This document shows, piece by piece, positions 18,247 to 27,000 of a stretch of DNA of 64,000 nucleotides. Both the position numbers and the translations under genes were made by a program. Positions within the stretch are counted from its first letter, which is position 1. Each line of letters starts with the position of its first letter. The notes beneath the pieces were generated by a model. It saw only the letters and a program-made list of their open reading frames with translations, searched no databases and had not been told where the DNA came from. The stretch comes from CAZJLP01 sp964546955 (GTDB lineage Bacteria; Verrucomicrobiota; Verrucomicrobiia; Opitutales; Opitutaceae): contig CAZJLP010000004.1 in assembly GCA_964546955.1 (NCBI GenBank), positions 62,001-126,000 on the forward strand, written 5' to 3'.

Positions 18247-18666
18247 TTAGGAACCCTCCGCAGGGGCCGCAGGCGCTGCGGGAGCGGGCTGCTCATCGAG
18301 GATAGTCGCAAATTCGAAGTCGATGGCGCAGAAGCGGCCATCGGTGATTCGGTAAGTAATATTGCGCATCACGGCATCCTCATGGCGGACACCGAATTTT
18401 TCCAGCTCGCCGTAAACCTCTTTCATTCGTTCGTCGCTGATTTGCTCGATGATTTTGCCGCAATTACTTGTGACAATTTTCAGATTCGCCGGGTCACATT
18501 CCAGCAGTCGAGGGACGAAGTCGCAATTTCGGCTTTCGAGATGTTTGAGCACCCGGACTTCGTTCTCGAAACGTTCCTGAGCCTTCGGTCCCCGAAAGGT
18601 CTTGTGCACCCGCCCGTCGAAACCAACCCGAACCAAGGCGCGCTGGGTGTCTTTCACATTATGCAT
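18247..18666 (-). CDS. Minimal protein-kinase-fold protein
   Basis: 139 aa, far shorter than a full Ser/Thr kinase. It keeps a kinase skeleton: RFENEVRVLKHLE (alpha-C Glu), a catalytic-loop-like HEDAVMRNITYR (H-x-D-x4-N) and a DFG-like IDFEFA. Gly-loop residues are not obvious. It resembles the small lipopolysaccharide/RIO-like kinase folds found beside PP2C genes. Activity is uncertain, but the pairing with the phosphatase 26 nt downstream suggests a phosphorylation module. Confidence 0.65.
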   Translation of the reverse strand: MHNVKDTQRALVRVGFDGRVHKTFRGPKAQERFENEVRVLKHLESRNCDFVPRLLECDPANLKIVTSNCGKIIEQISDERMKEVYGELEKFGVRHEDAVMRNITYRITDGRFCAIDFEFATILDEQPAPAAPAAPAEGS

Positions 18667-18894
18667 GGCCGAAAGGGTGGATAATTTAAGCCGTTTTCGG
18701 GTCTGGCAAGACGACGTCCTGATCAATTTTGAACAAAATGCATGAATGAAAGACCCCCGGAGCCATGAATAATAATTCTAGTTGGCAATGGCATATAAGG
18801 TGCTTTTTGCTCCGTGGTCCGTGCGGTCGCCGGCTCAGGCTCTGTCTTTGCGTCCCACGCACCCACCATCCACGCACACCAAAAACTCCTCAAT

Positions 18895-19926
18895 ATGGCC
18901 AAATACAAATTGGAATACATCTGGCTCGACGGCTACCAGCCCCTCGCCAGCTTGCGCAGCAAGACGCAGATCAAGGACTTCAACAGCTTTCCGAAGCTGG
19001 AAGACCTTCCCAATTGGGGTTTCGACGGAAGTTCGACCCAGCAGGCCGAGGGCAAGAGCTCTGACATCGTTCTGAAGCCGGTTGCCGTTTATCCCGACTC
19101 CACCCGCAAGAATGGCGTGTTGGTGATGTGCGAAACGTTCCTCCATACGGGCCAGCCGCACCCGAGCAATTCTCGCGCGACCATTCCGGACGATCCGGAT
19201 ACGTGGTTCGGTTTCGAGCAGGAATATTTCTTCTACAAGGATGGTGCTCCCCTCGGCTTTCCGACCGGCGGCTTTCCCGCTCCCCAAGGACCGTACTACA
19301 CCGGCGTAGGCTACAAGAATGTCGGCAACGTGGCGCGTGAGATCGTCGAGCAACACATCGACCTCTGCCTCGATGCCGGTATCAATATCGAAGGCATTAA
19401 CGCCGAAGTCGCGAAGGGCCAGTGGGAGTTCCAGATCTTCGGCAAGGGCTCAAAGAACGCCGCCGACCAGCTCTGGGTCGCCCGCTACATTATGGCGCGT
19501 CTTTGCGAAAAGTATTGCGTCGACATCGAATGGCGCTGCAAACCGATCCTCGGGCCCTTCAACCAAGCTCTCGATTGGAACGGTTCCGGTATGCATTCGA
19601 ACTTCTCGACCAAGCACATGCGCGAAGTGGGCGGCAAAGCGTACTTCGAAAAGCTCATGGAAGCCTTCAACAAATTCCGCGACGAGCATATCGCCGTTTA
19701 CGGCCCGGAGAATCATCTCCGCCTCACCGGACTGCACGAGACGCAGTCGATCGACAAGTTCAGCTACGGCCTCGCCGACCGCGGCGCATCGATCCGCATG
19801 CCCCACAGCTTCGTCAACAACGGCTACAAGGGCTACCTCGAAGATCGCCGTCCGAACTCGGCCGCCGACCCGTACTTGGTCGCCGGTCGGATCATCAAGA
19901 CGATCCAGTCTGTCCCGACGTCGTAA
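18895..19926 (+). CDS. glnII: Glutamine synthetase type II (GSII, eukaryotic-type)
   Basis: 343 aa, the usual GSII length. Motifs are LEYIWLDGYQ, PNWGFDGSSTQQ, WFGFEQEYFFYKDG, EVAKGQWEFQIFG, LDWNGSGMHSNFSTK and the C-terminal SIRMPHSFVNNGYKGYLEDR. GSII is not adenylylated. Start at the ATG at 18895 (MAKYKLEYIWLDG). A good terminator follows at 19953-19981. The enzyme duplicates the reaction of glnA, 2.2 kb upstream. Confidence 0.96.
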   Translation: MAKYKLEYIWLDGYQPLASLRSKTQIKDFNSFPKLEDLPNWGFDGSSTQQAEGKSSDIVLKPVAVYPDSTRKNGVLVMCETFLHTGQPHPSNSRATIPDDPDTWFGFEQEYFFYKDGAPLGFPTGGFPAPQGPYYTGVGYKNVGNVAREIVEQHIDLCLDAGINIEGINAEVAKGQWEFQIFGKGSKNAADQLWVARYIMARLCEKYCVDIEWRCKPILGPFNQALDWNGSGMHSNFSTKHMREVGGKAYFEKLMEAFNKFRDEHIAVYGPENHLRLTGLHETQSIDKFSYGLADRGASIRMPHSFVNNGYKGYLEDRRPNSAADPYLVAGRIIKTIQSVPTS

Positions 19927-19952
19927 GGTTTTTCCGACTCGGTATCTTTCGA

Positions 19953-19981
19953 GCGCCGTCCTCCGGGACGGCGCTTTTTTT
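19953..19981 (+). terminator. Rho-independent terminator of glnII
   Basis: Stem GCGCCGTC/GACGGCGC around CTCCGG, then seven Ts, starting 26 nt after the glnII stop. Confidence 0.92.
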
Positions 19982-20072
19982 GTGCGGTAGGGCAGCTGTT
20001 CGCGCGGCCGTTGCAAAGCGGGCCGATTAAGCGCCGGCAGCGGCGCACTGACACGGGCGGCGGTGCCCCGCT

Positions 20073-20160
20073 ATCTTTCTCTTTATTCTTCTCTTAATCT
20101 TTCTCTCGGAGACCGGGACCCATCGAGAGAAAGATTAAGAGAAAGAATAAAGAGAAAGAT
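20073..20160. repeat. Long inverted repeat, about 36-bp arms
   Basis: The left arm at 20073-20108 is a pyrimidine tract (ATCTTTCTCTTTATTCTTCT and on). The right arm at 20124-20160 is almost its exact complement, over a 15-nt loop. It has the same build as the CGTTCTC family but a different sequence. Confidence 0.85.
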
Positions 20161-20167
20161 TGGATGC

Positions 20168-20583
20168 TCATCTACCCCGCAACTCGGCGATCGCGGCTCC
20201 TACCCGCGGAATCGTCTGCTCTCCATACTTCGCGGCGGCCAGCTCGAGCACTTGCACCGCCAATTCTCGCGCTCCCACCACAAATGCATCCTGACCGCGA
20301 TCGGCGTATACGCGGCCGGCTTCCCTCAGCAGTTCGGCATAAGCCAGGCTTTTTCGCACGCCGCATCGGACGGCTCGCCCACGCTGAGCAGCTTGAACTG
20401 CTCTGCCGGCGACAGACCCATGAATTGCTGCGCGGGCCGCACGAACAGGCGCTGTTGAGCGTGCACGATGGCCATCAATGCGGCGTCGTGGTTCCCCGCT
20501 TCGCGGAACTTCACGATTTCGGTGAGAAAGCGCCGCAGCTCTTCCAAAAGTCGCAGGATATAGTCGCGCTGTTGCGTGGCCAT
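20168..20583 (-). pseudogene. Small conserved gene split by a one-base frameshift
   Basis: Two overlapping minus-strand frames join into one about 138-aa protein. It begins MATQQRDYILRLLEELRRFL, continues to PSDAACEK, then needs a -1 shift to read SLAYAELLREAGRVYADRG and GARELAVQVLELAAAKYGEQ. The break falls in a GAAAAAG run near 20350; one more A would restore the frame. All-helical, function unknown. It follows the creatininase gene by 17 nt. Sequencing error, recent mutation and -1 frameshifting at the A-run are all possible. Confidence 0.6.
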
Positions 20584-20600
20584 CGTTCCAGAGTAGGGCG

Positions 20601-22175
20601 CTAAGCGCGTCCGAGAAGTTGCAGGATCCGATCGGCGAGCGCGGCCGATCCCGCCTCCAACCAGCGGCGTCCTTTTTCCGCGCTCGCGGCTTTGGCGTCG
20701 CCCATCACGCCGCTTTTCGAAACGTCCGACGTGATCCAAGAGAAAATCGCCGGTGCGTTCTCGGGCCGAAGTTCGCCTGGATCGTCAATTCGCGCCGGGT
20801 ACTCCGTCACTGCTTTCGTCATATCGACCAGTTCGGGCGCAATCGCCAGCATGAGCGACGTTTCCCACTCGCCGCCGTGGAACCCGTATTCGGCCTCCTG
20901 GGCCGACAAATCCGGCTTATAGGGCTGCCCGAGCAAGCCGATGCGCAGGCCGGAAAGAGACTGCAGCTCGCGGATCGTGTACACAAGGACCGCGCTGTTT
21001 CCGCCGTGCGTGTTGAGCAGCGCAATCTGACGGAAGCCGGCTTGATGCAGTTGCTGTACCAGCGCCAGAACCAGTCTGCGCAATATCTTCGCGGAAACAG
21101 AAAGCGTGCCGGCGAACCCGATGTGTTCGTTGCTCTTACCAAACGTAATGCAGGGCGCGACATAAACGGCCGCTTCGCCCGGCAGTTTTGGCAACGTATG
21201 AGCGAGCCAGGCTTGTCCGAGCATGGCGTCCACTCCCACCGGAAGATGAGGCCCATGCTGCTCGATCGCCCCGGTCGGAATAATCACCAGCGCGCGATTT
21301 TTGTGGGGCAGCGTCTCGAGTTCGTCGCGAGTGAAGGCCGCGAGATAACGCGCGCGATAAACTCGCGGAAAAACCGGGGCCGGAGGAATCGCATCGCCGC
21401 GCACGATCGGAGCCGGCTTTTGGTGATCGCTCCGCCCGAGAGGCGCGCGCGCGGCGATTTCCGCCAGCAACCGCGCGAGGCGTTCCCCCGCTTGGTCCAG
21501 TAGAGCGCCGCCATCGGGTTGCTGCTGTCCTGGCTGCGCCGGCGGGAGCGGGGGAGGCTGCCGCCAGTTTCCGGGGCGAAAGTCGGGGTCGATGACCTCT
21601 TCGGGACGTCTGCTCGGACTTGCGGGCCGCGCCAGCACCCGGGCAGCGACGGCTTGGGCGGCCGTGCGCTGTTCGCTTGCCGGATGGAAATCCAAGCCGA
21701 GCCCGCTCAGGTTAACGACGAAACTCTGCACGCCGAGCGAAGCGCGCGCGTCGCGGGAAGCGGCGTCGATCAGCTCTTCGTTCCACGGGCTGGTGCTGAA
21801 GAAAACGAGTTTGTGGAAGCCGGTGTTCTCGACGCAGTCCGCAATTTCGCGCAGGAAGTCGTGCGCTGTTTCGGGTCCGACCCCAAAAAAGCAACTTGGA
21901 TAAGGCGCGAGCCCCAAACGCACCGGCGGCAAGACCCGGCAGCGGCCCACCTCGTTGAAAAGAGTCACTGCTTCCGCCAGGACCGCGCTGCCCACGATCT
22001 CTTCCGCATCGAGAGGCAGCCCCAGGCCGTGATCGGCCAGTCCATAAACGGGAATTACGACGACCACGTCGTCCGTTTGCTCCATTGCCTCGAAGGCTGT
22101 CCAGGAATGGTGCGCCCAAGCTGTGACGTGATCGGTCGCGGAAAGCCAACGGGTCGGTGTGGTCGAGGTGGACAC
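20601..22175 (-). CDS. Tandem creatininase-family protein with degenerate N-terminal copy
   Basis: 524 aa, about twice a creatininase domain. The C-terminal half (about 275-520) is canonical: PTGAIEQHGPHLPVGVDA, LLNTHGGNSAV and HGGEWETSLML supply the expected metal ligands. The N-terminal half (about 15-180) looks like the same fold (VVIPVYGLADHGLGLPLDAE, then PYPSCFFGVGPETAHDF and LVFFSTSPWNEEL) with the metal residues mostly replaced. A Pro/Gln-rich linker (about 200-230) joins them. Family members are amidohydrolases acting on creatinine or on formamide intermediates; the substrate here is unknown. Confidence 0.8.
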   Translation of the reverse strand: MSTSTTPTRWLSATDHVTAWAHHSWTAFEAMEQTDDVVVVIPVYGLADHGLGLPLDAEEIVGSAVLAEAVTLFNEVGRCRVLPPVRLGLAPYPSCFFGVGPETAHDFLREIADCVENTGFHKLVFFSTSPWNEELIDAASRDARASLGVQSFVVNLSGLGLDFHPASEQRTAAQAVAARVLARPASPSRRPEEVIDPDFRPGNWRQPPPLPPAQPGQQQPDGGALLDQAGERLARLLAEIAARAPLGRSDHQKPAPIVRGDAIPPAPVFPRVYRARYLAAFTRDELETLPHKNRALVIIPTGAIEQHGPHLPVGVDAMLGQAWLAHTLPKLPGEAAVYVAPCITFGKSNEHIGFAGTLSVSAKILRRLVLALVQQLHQAGFRQIALLNTHGGNSAVLVYTIRELQSLSGLRIGLLGQPYKPDLSAQEAEYGFHGGEWETSLMLAIAPELVDMTKAVTEYPARIDDPGELRPENAPAIFSWITSDVSKSGVMGDAKAASAEKGRRWLEAGSAALADRILQLLGRA

Positions 22176-22332
22176 GGTCGCGGCGAGGGTAGACGGGAGA
22201 GGAGAGGATTATGAAGAAAAATCGGGCGGATGGTGTTTCGATCCTGTGCTCTGCGAATTTCGGGTGGTGCGAGGTCCTCCGGCCACATCCGAGCTTGCCT
22301 CCCAAATACGCACACCGCAGAAACGCGCTTTT

Positions 22333-23880
22333 ATGGAAAAGCTCGCCCTTCTCTCCGTGAGTGACAAACGCGGCTTGGTCGAATTCGCGACCGCCCTCGT
22401 TCAACGCTTCGGCTACCGCCTGCTCTCGACCGGCGGCACGGCCAAGCTTCTTGCCGAAAAGGGTCTTCCGGTGACTGAAGTCAGCCAGCACACCGGCTTT
22501 CCCGAGATCATGGAGGGCCGCGTCAAAACGCTGCATCCGAAGATCCATGGAGGTCTGCTCTGCCGCCGGGACAAGCCCGACCATCTTGCCCAGGCGAAGC
22601 AAAACGCGATCGCGATGATCGACCTCGTGGTTGTCAATCTGTACCCTTTCGAGGAAACGGTGGCCAAGCCCGGCGTTCATTTCGAAGACGCGATCGAAAA
22701 CATCGATATCGGCGGTCCCTCGATGCTCCGGAGCGCCGCCAAGAACCACGAGAGCGTGACGGTGGTATGCGACCCGGCCGATTACGACGCGGTGATTGCC
22801 GCCCACGACAAGCCGGCGGATCTGGCGGGATTGCGCCGGAAGCTCGCGCTCAAAGTTTTTCAGCGTACCGCCAGCTACGACGCCGCCATTTCCCGCTATT
22901 TGGAATCCCAAGCGGCTGAACCCGACCTTGCGGCGCTCGCCGGATTGCCGGACACCTTTTCGCTCTCGTACAAAAAAGCTCAGGCTTTGCGCTACGGCGA
23001 GAACCCGCATCAGAAGGCGGCCTTGTACGGCACGTTCAACGATCATTTCCAACAGCTGCAGGGGAAAGAACTCAGCTATAACAATATTCTCGATATCACC
23101 TCGGCGACTTACCTCATCGGAGAGTTCGAACGGCCGACGGTCGCCATCCTCAAACACACCAATCCGTGCGGGGTGGCCTGCGCCGATGTCCTCGATGAGG
23201 CCTGGGATAAGGCTTATGCGACGGATCGGCAGGCTCCCTTTGGGGGAATCATTGTGGTGAATCGCACACTCGAGGGCGCGCTGGCCAAAATCATCAGCGA
23301 GATTTTCACCGAAGTGATCATCGCGCCGCGCTTCAGCGATGAAGCTTTGGCCATCTTCGGGAAGAAGAAAAATCTGCGCTTGATGATTGCGAAGGAGGGT
23401 CTCGGAGCCGACTCGCTCGTCGATGTGCGTTCCGTCGTCGGAGGGCTGCTCGTCCAGGACCGCAACAAGATCTTGGGCAATCAAGCCGACTTCAAAGTGG
23501 TGACAAAGCGTCAGCCGACCGCTGAGGAATGGGCGGGGATGATGTTTGGCTGGCGTGTCTGCAAGCACGTCAAATCGAACGCCATCGTCTACACGCGCGG
23601 CGAACAAACCCTCGGCATCGGCGCAGGGCAGATGGCGCGGGTGGACAGCTCGCGCATCGCGGTCTGGAAGGCCGGAGAAGCCAAACTGGATCTCAAAGGC
23701 TCCGTGGTTGCGAGCGAGGCGCTCTTTCCCTTTGCCGATGGTCTTGTCGCGGCCGCCCAAGCCGGTTCGACTGCGGCGATCCAGCCAGGAGGTTCCGTCC
23801 GGGACGAGGAAGTGATCAAAGCTGCCGACGAGCGGGGCATGACGATGGTCTTCACCGGCATTCGTCACTTTAAGCACTGA
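22333..23880 (+). CDS. purH: Bifunctional AICAR transformylase/IMP cyclohydrolase
   Basis: Last two steps of IMP synthesis. The 515-aa product has the N-terminal MGS-like cyclohydrolase domain (LLSVSDKRGLVEFA, LLSTGGTAKLL, GRVKTLHPKIHGGLL) and the AICARFT domain with LKHTNPCGVA, QAPFGGIIVVNR and GAGQMARVDSSRIA. It ends in the family C-terminus MTMVFTGIRHFKH. The start at 22333 agrees with the family. Divergent from the creatininase gene; two peptidase genes follow closely. Confidence 0.97.
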   Translation: MEKLALLSVSDKRGLVEFATALVQRFGYRLLSTGGTAKLLAEKGLPVTEVSQHTGFPEIMEGRVKTLHPKIHGGLLCRRDKPDHLAQAKQNAIAMIDLVVVNLYPFEETVAKPGVHFEDAIENIDIGGPSMLRSAAKNHESVTVVCDPADYDAVIAAHDKPADLAGLRRKLALKVFQRTASYDAAISRYLESQAAEPDLAALAGLPDTFSLSYKKAQALRYGENPHQKAALYGTFNDHFQQLQGKELSYNNILDITSATYLIGEFERPTVAILKHTNPCGVACADVLDEAWDKAYATDRQAPFGGIIVVNRTLEGALAKIISEIFTEVIIAPRFSDEALAIFGKKKNLRLMIAKEGLGADSLVDVRSVVGGLLVQDRNKILGNQADFKVVTKRQPTAEEWAGMMFGWRVCKHVKSNAIVYTRGEQTLGIGAGQMARVDSSRIAVWKAGEAKLDLKGSVVASEALFPFADGLVAAAQAGSTAAIQPGGSVRDEEVIKAADERGMTMVFTGIRHFKH

Positions 23881-23943
23881 GTGGCGTTAGCACCCGCCCG
23901 CGAACCTTTTGCCCGGGCCCTAGTCAAAGGCGCAACCGTCCCC

Positions 23944-24744
23944 ATGAAACCTTATTTTCTCCCTGTCATTCTCGCTCTTGGCTTCTTCGCGACAAGCTGC
24001 AGCACCGTTCAGGAAAGTGGCCGCCGCCAGCTGATGCTCGTGCCCGTGGCGGAGGAAACCCGCATGGGGCTCACGGCATTCGAGGACGTCAAATCGAAGG
24101 AGAAAATCTCAACGGACCCTCAGGCCAATGCCCGTATCCAGAGGATCGGCACGCGGATCGCCCGCGCGGTGGGGCGCGATTTGCCGAACGCAGAATGGGA
24201 ATTCGTGGTGTTCGATTCAGATCAGCTGAACGCCTTTGCCTTGCCCGGCGGGAAAGTGGGGGTTTACACCGGCCTGATGAAGTTGTCGCAAAGCGACGAC
24301 GAACTCGCGTGCGTGATCGGCCACGAAATCGCACACGTCACATCGCGTCATGGCGGCGAGCGCGTCTCCCAGAATATGGCCGCCGCCGGTGGAGCGATGC
24401 TGGCGACGATTTACATGGAGGCGAAGGACGTGGATCCGGCGAAGCGCAACATGATCCTCGCCGGCTACGGGCTGGCTGCCACGGGGGCGGTGCTCCTGCC
24501 CTATTCCCGGGCGCACGAGTCCGAGGCAGACGCCATTGGATTGAAGTTTGCAGCGACCGCGGGTTACGATCCACGGGCGGCCATCACATTTTGGCAACGG
24601 ATGTCGGCGGCTAATGCCGACAAACCGAAACCGCCGGAATGGATGTCCACCCATCCGGCCGACACCACTCGGATCGCAAATTTGCAGAAGCTCGCGCCGC
24701 AGTACATGGCGATTTACGAGGCCGCCAAGGCACGGGCCGAATGA
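23944..24744 (+). CDS. M48-family metallopeptidase lipoprotein (LoiP/BepA-like)
   Basis: 266 aa. A lipobox (FFATSCS) predicts membrane anchoring. The zinc site is VIGHEIAHVTSRHG, with the third-ligand Glu in HESEADAIG. It lacks the TPR domain of BepA, so it is closer to the short LoiP/YggG type of periplasmic quality-control protease. The start is set at 23944 by the signal peptide. It lies 63 nt after purH and 60 nt before the M20 gene. Confidence 0.9.
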   Translation: MKPYFLPVILALGFFATSCSTVQESGRRQLMLVPVAEETRMGLTAFEDVKSKEKISTDPQANARIQRIGTRIARAVGRDLPNAEWEFVVFDSDQLNAFALPGGKVGVYTGLMKLSQSDDELACVIGHEIAHVTSRHGGERVSQNMAAAGGAMLATIYMEAKDVDPAKRNMILAGYGLAATGAVLLPYSRAHESEADAIGLKFAATAGYDPRAAITFWQRMSAANADKPKPPEWMSTHPADTTRIANLQKLAPQYMAIYEAAKARAE

Positions 24745-24804
24745 TCCTGGCGAAAGCGGCTTTTACGACTAGCGCCGAACTCGGTTTTGAGCCACGGTGC
24801 ACGG

Positions 24805-26178
24805 ATGTTCGATCCCGTTGAAAAGCTAAAGGAGTTCGTCCGCTGCCCCAGTATCTCGACCGACCCGTCGGCTAAGGACGGGATGAAGGGCGCCCGTGAG
24901 TTTATTGCAGCCGTCCTCGGATCGATGGGGTTCGCGGTCGAGATCGTCTCGACCAAGCTGCATCCCATCGTATTGGCTCACCGGGGCGGCGACCCTTCCT
25001 GGCCTCACGTGGTCATTTATGGCCACTATGACGTGCAGCCCGCGGACCCGCTCAATTTGTGGCAGACTCCGCCTTTCGAACCTCAGGTGAGGGGTCAGCG
25101 CATCTACGGCCGCGGCACGGCGGATAACAAGGGCCCCCTGATGGCCCATGTCACGGCGGTAGGCCGTTTGCTCGAGCGCAATCCCCGGCTTCCGCTTCGC
25201 ATCACCTTCCTGATCGAAGGGGAGGAGGAAATGGGAAGTCCCAGTTTTCTCCCGTTCATCGAGCAGTACAAGGATCGGTTCAAGGACGCCAACTTCGTGC
25301 TTCTCTCCGATACAGGTATTCCCCGGGAGGACCAAGTGGTCGTCACCTGCGGACTGCGCGGCCTGATGCTCTTCGACTTGGTGGTGACGACGTCGAAGTC
25401 GGACCTTCATTCCGGCCTGCATGGCGGCGTATTGCGCAATCCCATACAGGCGCTGGCGGAGGTGTGCGCGTCGCTGCACAGCCCGGACGGGCGGGTCAAC
25501 GTGCCCGGCTTCTATGACGACGTGCTCGACGTTGAACCGTGGGAGCGCGCCGAACTGGCGAAGCTGGGACAAAGCGAAGAACAATACCGCGAGTTCCTGG
25601 GCATTCCCGCCTTTCACACGGTCCAGGGTTACTCTCCGTTTGAAATGGTGCGTTTCATGCCTACCCTGGAATTCAATGGCATCGGCGGCGGCTACCAGGG
25701 GGAAGGAACCAAGACGGTGATCCCGAGCAAAGCCTTCGCGAAGATCAGCTGCCGCCTGGTGCCAAATCAGACGCCGAAGAAGATCAGGGAGCTCGTTTAC
25801 GCGGCGATCCGGGCGCGCATGCCGAAAGACGTGGCGTTCGAACTGATCGACCAGCATGAAGGCATGCCCTACATCGCGGTGCCCCCCGATCGGTCGAACA
25901 CTCCAAAGGATCAACCCTCGATCGTCGCGCGGGCATTCCGGGCCACGGACAAGGCCATTACCGAAGTTTTCGGCAAGCCGCCGCTGTACCTCCGAGAAGG
26001 CGGCAGTGTGCCGATCATCGCCGACATCAAGCGCGTGCTGAAACTCGACTCGGTCCTCTTCGGTCTCTTTCTGCCGGAGGACAACCTCCATGCCCCGAAC
26101 GAAAGCTTTCACCTCGGCGTGATGGAAAAAGGAATACGGGCGTCGGAAAAGATCCTGGCGTCCGTGGCAGCAGGGTAG
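24805..26178 (+). CDS. M20-family dipeptidase/metallopeptidase
   Basis: 457 aa. Zinc ligands sit in VIYGHYDVQPADP, GRGTADNKGPLMAH and the general-base motif EGEEEMGSPSF; a dimerisation domain with SDLHSGLHGGVLRNPIQALA is inserted in the middle. This matches the carnosinase-like M20 dipeptidases. There is no signal peptide, so it is cytoplasmic. TTG at 24787 could extend it by six residues. Confidence 0.93.
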   Translation: MFDPVEKLKEFVRCPSISTDPSAKDGMKGAREFIAAVLGSMGFAVEIVSTKLHPIVLAHRGGDPSWPHVVIYGHYDVQPADPLNLWQTPPFEPQVRGQRIYGRGTADNKGPLMAHVTAVGRLLERNPRLPLRITFLIEGEEEMGSPSFLPFIEQYKDRFKDANFVLLSDTGIPREDQVVVTCGLRGLMLFDLVVTTSKSDLHSGLHGGVLRNPIQALAEVCASLHSPDGRVNVPGFYDDVLDVEPWERAELAKLGQSEEQYREFLGIPAFHTVQGYSPFEMVRFMPTLEFNGIGGGYQGEGTKTVIPSKAFAKISCRLVPNQTPKKIRELVYAAIRARMPKDVAFELIDQHEGMPYIAVPPDRSNTPKDQPSIVARAFRATDKAITEVFGKPPLYLREGGSVPIIADIKRVLKLDSVLFGLFLPEDNLHAPNESFHLGVMEKGIRASEKILASVAAG

Positions 26179-26208
26179 TCCGCCGCGGGGTTTTTTTCCC
26201 TCTTCCTC

Positions 26209-26292
26209 TGTCATCCTCGAGCGCAGCGAAGGAGCCGGTTAGACTCCGTCGGCCACATTGACCTGTATCCTTCGCTGCGCTCGAGGATGACA
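26209..26292. repeat. Inverted repeat, 25-bp perfect arms
   Basis: The arms at 26209-26233 and 26268-26292 begin TGTCATCCTCGAGCGCAGCG. This is the second copy of the element at 15088-15171, and again lies between converging genes. Confidence 0.85.
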
Positions 26293-26352
26293 AAACGGAC
26301 GATCCGCCGAATATTCGCGTCCATTGACGTCGCTTCGCGGTTAAAAATCCCC

Positions 26353-26383
26353 AAAAAAAACGCCCCGGATTTCTCCGAGGCGC
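26353..26383 (-). terminator. Probable terminator of pal
   Basis: On the minus strand an 8-bp stem with one mismatch (CCTCGG/CCGGGG region) is followed by eight Ts, 28 nt past the pal stop. Confidence 0.75.
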
Positions 26384-26410
26384 TCAAAATTCGAACTAAA
26401 CCGTCGTCGC

Positions 26411-26959
26411 TTACTTCTTGATCACGACCAGCACGACTTTGCGGTCGGCGGCCATCTCGGAGTCGGAGCCTTTTTCTTTGGCTTCGGTGTCACCCTTCGA
26501 GACGGTCTCGAGGCGGGTGGGGGCGACGCCCAGCTTCTCGAGGTAACTCTTGGAGGCGCCGGCTCGGCGTTCGCCGAGGCCGAGGTTGTATTCGGCCGTG
26601 CCGCGCCAGTCGCAATGACCCTCCAGCAGGATCGAGGCGTCCGGGTTTTTATCGAGAAAATCCTTAGCGGCCTGCAACTTCGGACGTTCAGACGCCTTGA
26701 TGTCCGACTTATCGTACTCGAAGAAAACAGTCTGGGAAGCGAGCAACTCGCGGTTGCCGTCTTTGCCAAACATACCCTGGTCGCGGCCAGAGAGGCCATC
26801 TGCGCCCAAACCATCGACACCTTGCGTACCGAGACCCATATCTCCGCGGCCGAGCGTGGTCTGATCGGGCGTCGGGCGCTGCGGCTTCTTGGCGCAGCCG
26901 GCAAACACGAGCGAGGCGCCGAGGATAACGAGGGAAACTTTCTTCGAGAAGAGGTTCAT
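26411..26959 (-). CDS. pal: Peptidoglycan-associated lipoprotein Pal (OmpA-like domain)
   Basis: 182 aa. Lipobox VFAGCAK; Gly-rich linker; OmpA-like peptidoglycan-binding domain from about 75 with TVFFEYDKSDI, ILLEGHCDWRGTAEYNLGLG and ERRAGASKSYLEKLGV. Pal anchors the outer membrane to peptidoglycan and works with TolB. The start at 26959 (MNLFSKKVSLV) fits the signal peptide. Confidence 0.92.
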   Translation of the reverse strand: MNLFSKKVSLVILGASLVFAGCAKKPQRPTPDQTTLGRGDMGLGTQGVDGLGADGLSGRDQGMFGKDGNRELLASQTVFFEYDKSDIKASERPKLQAAKDFLDKNPDASILLEGHCDWRGTAEYNLGLGERRAGASKSYLEKLGVAPTRLETVSKGDTEAKEKGSDSEMAADRKVVLVVIKK

Positions 26960-27000
26960 GAGAAGGTGTAGGAACGACAGTGATTTGACCTTATTGAGCA

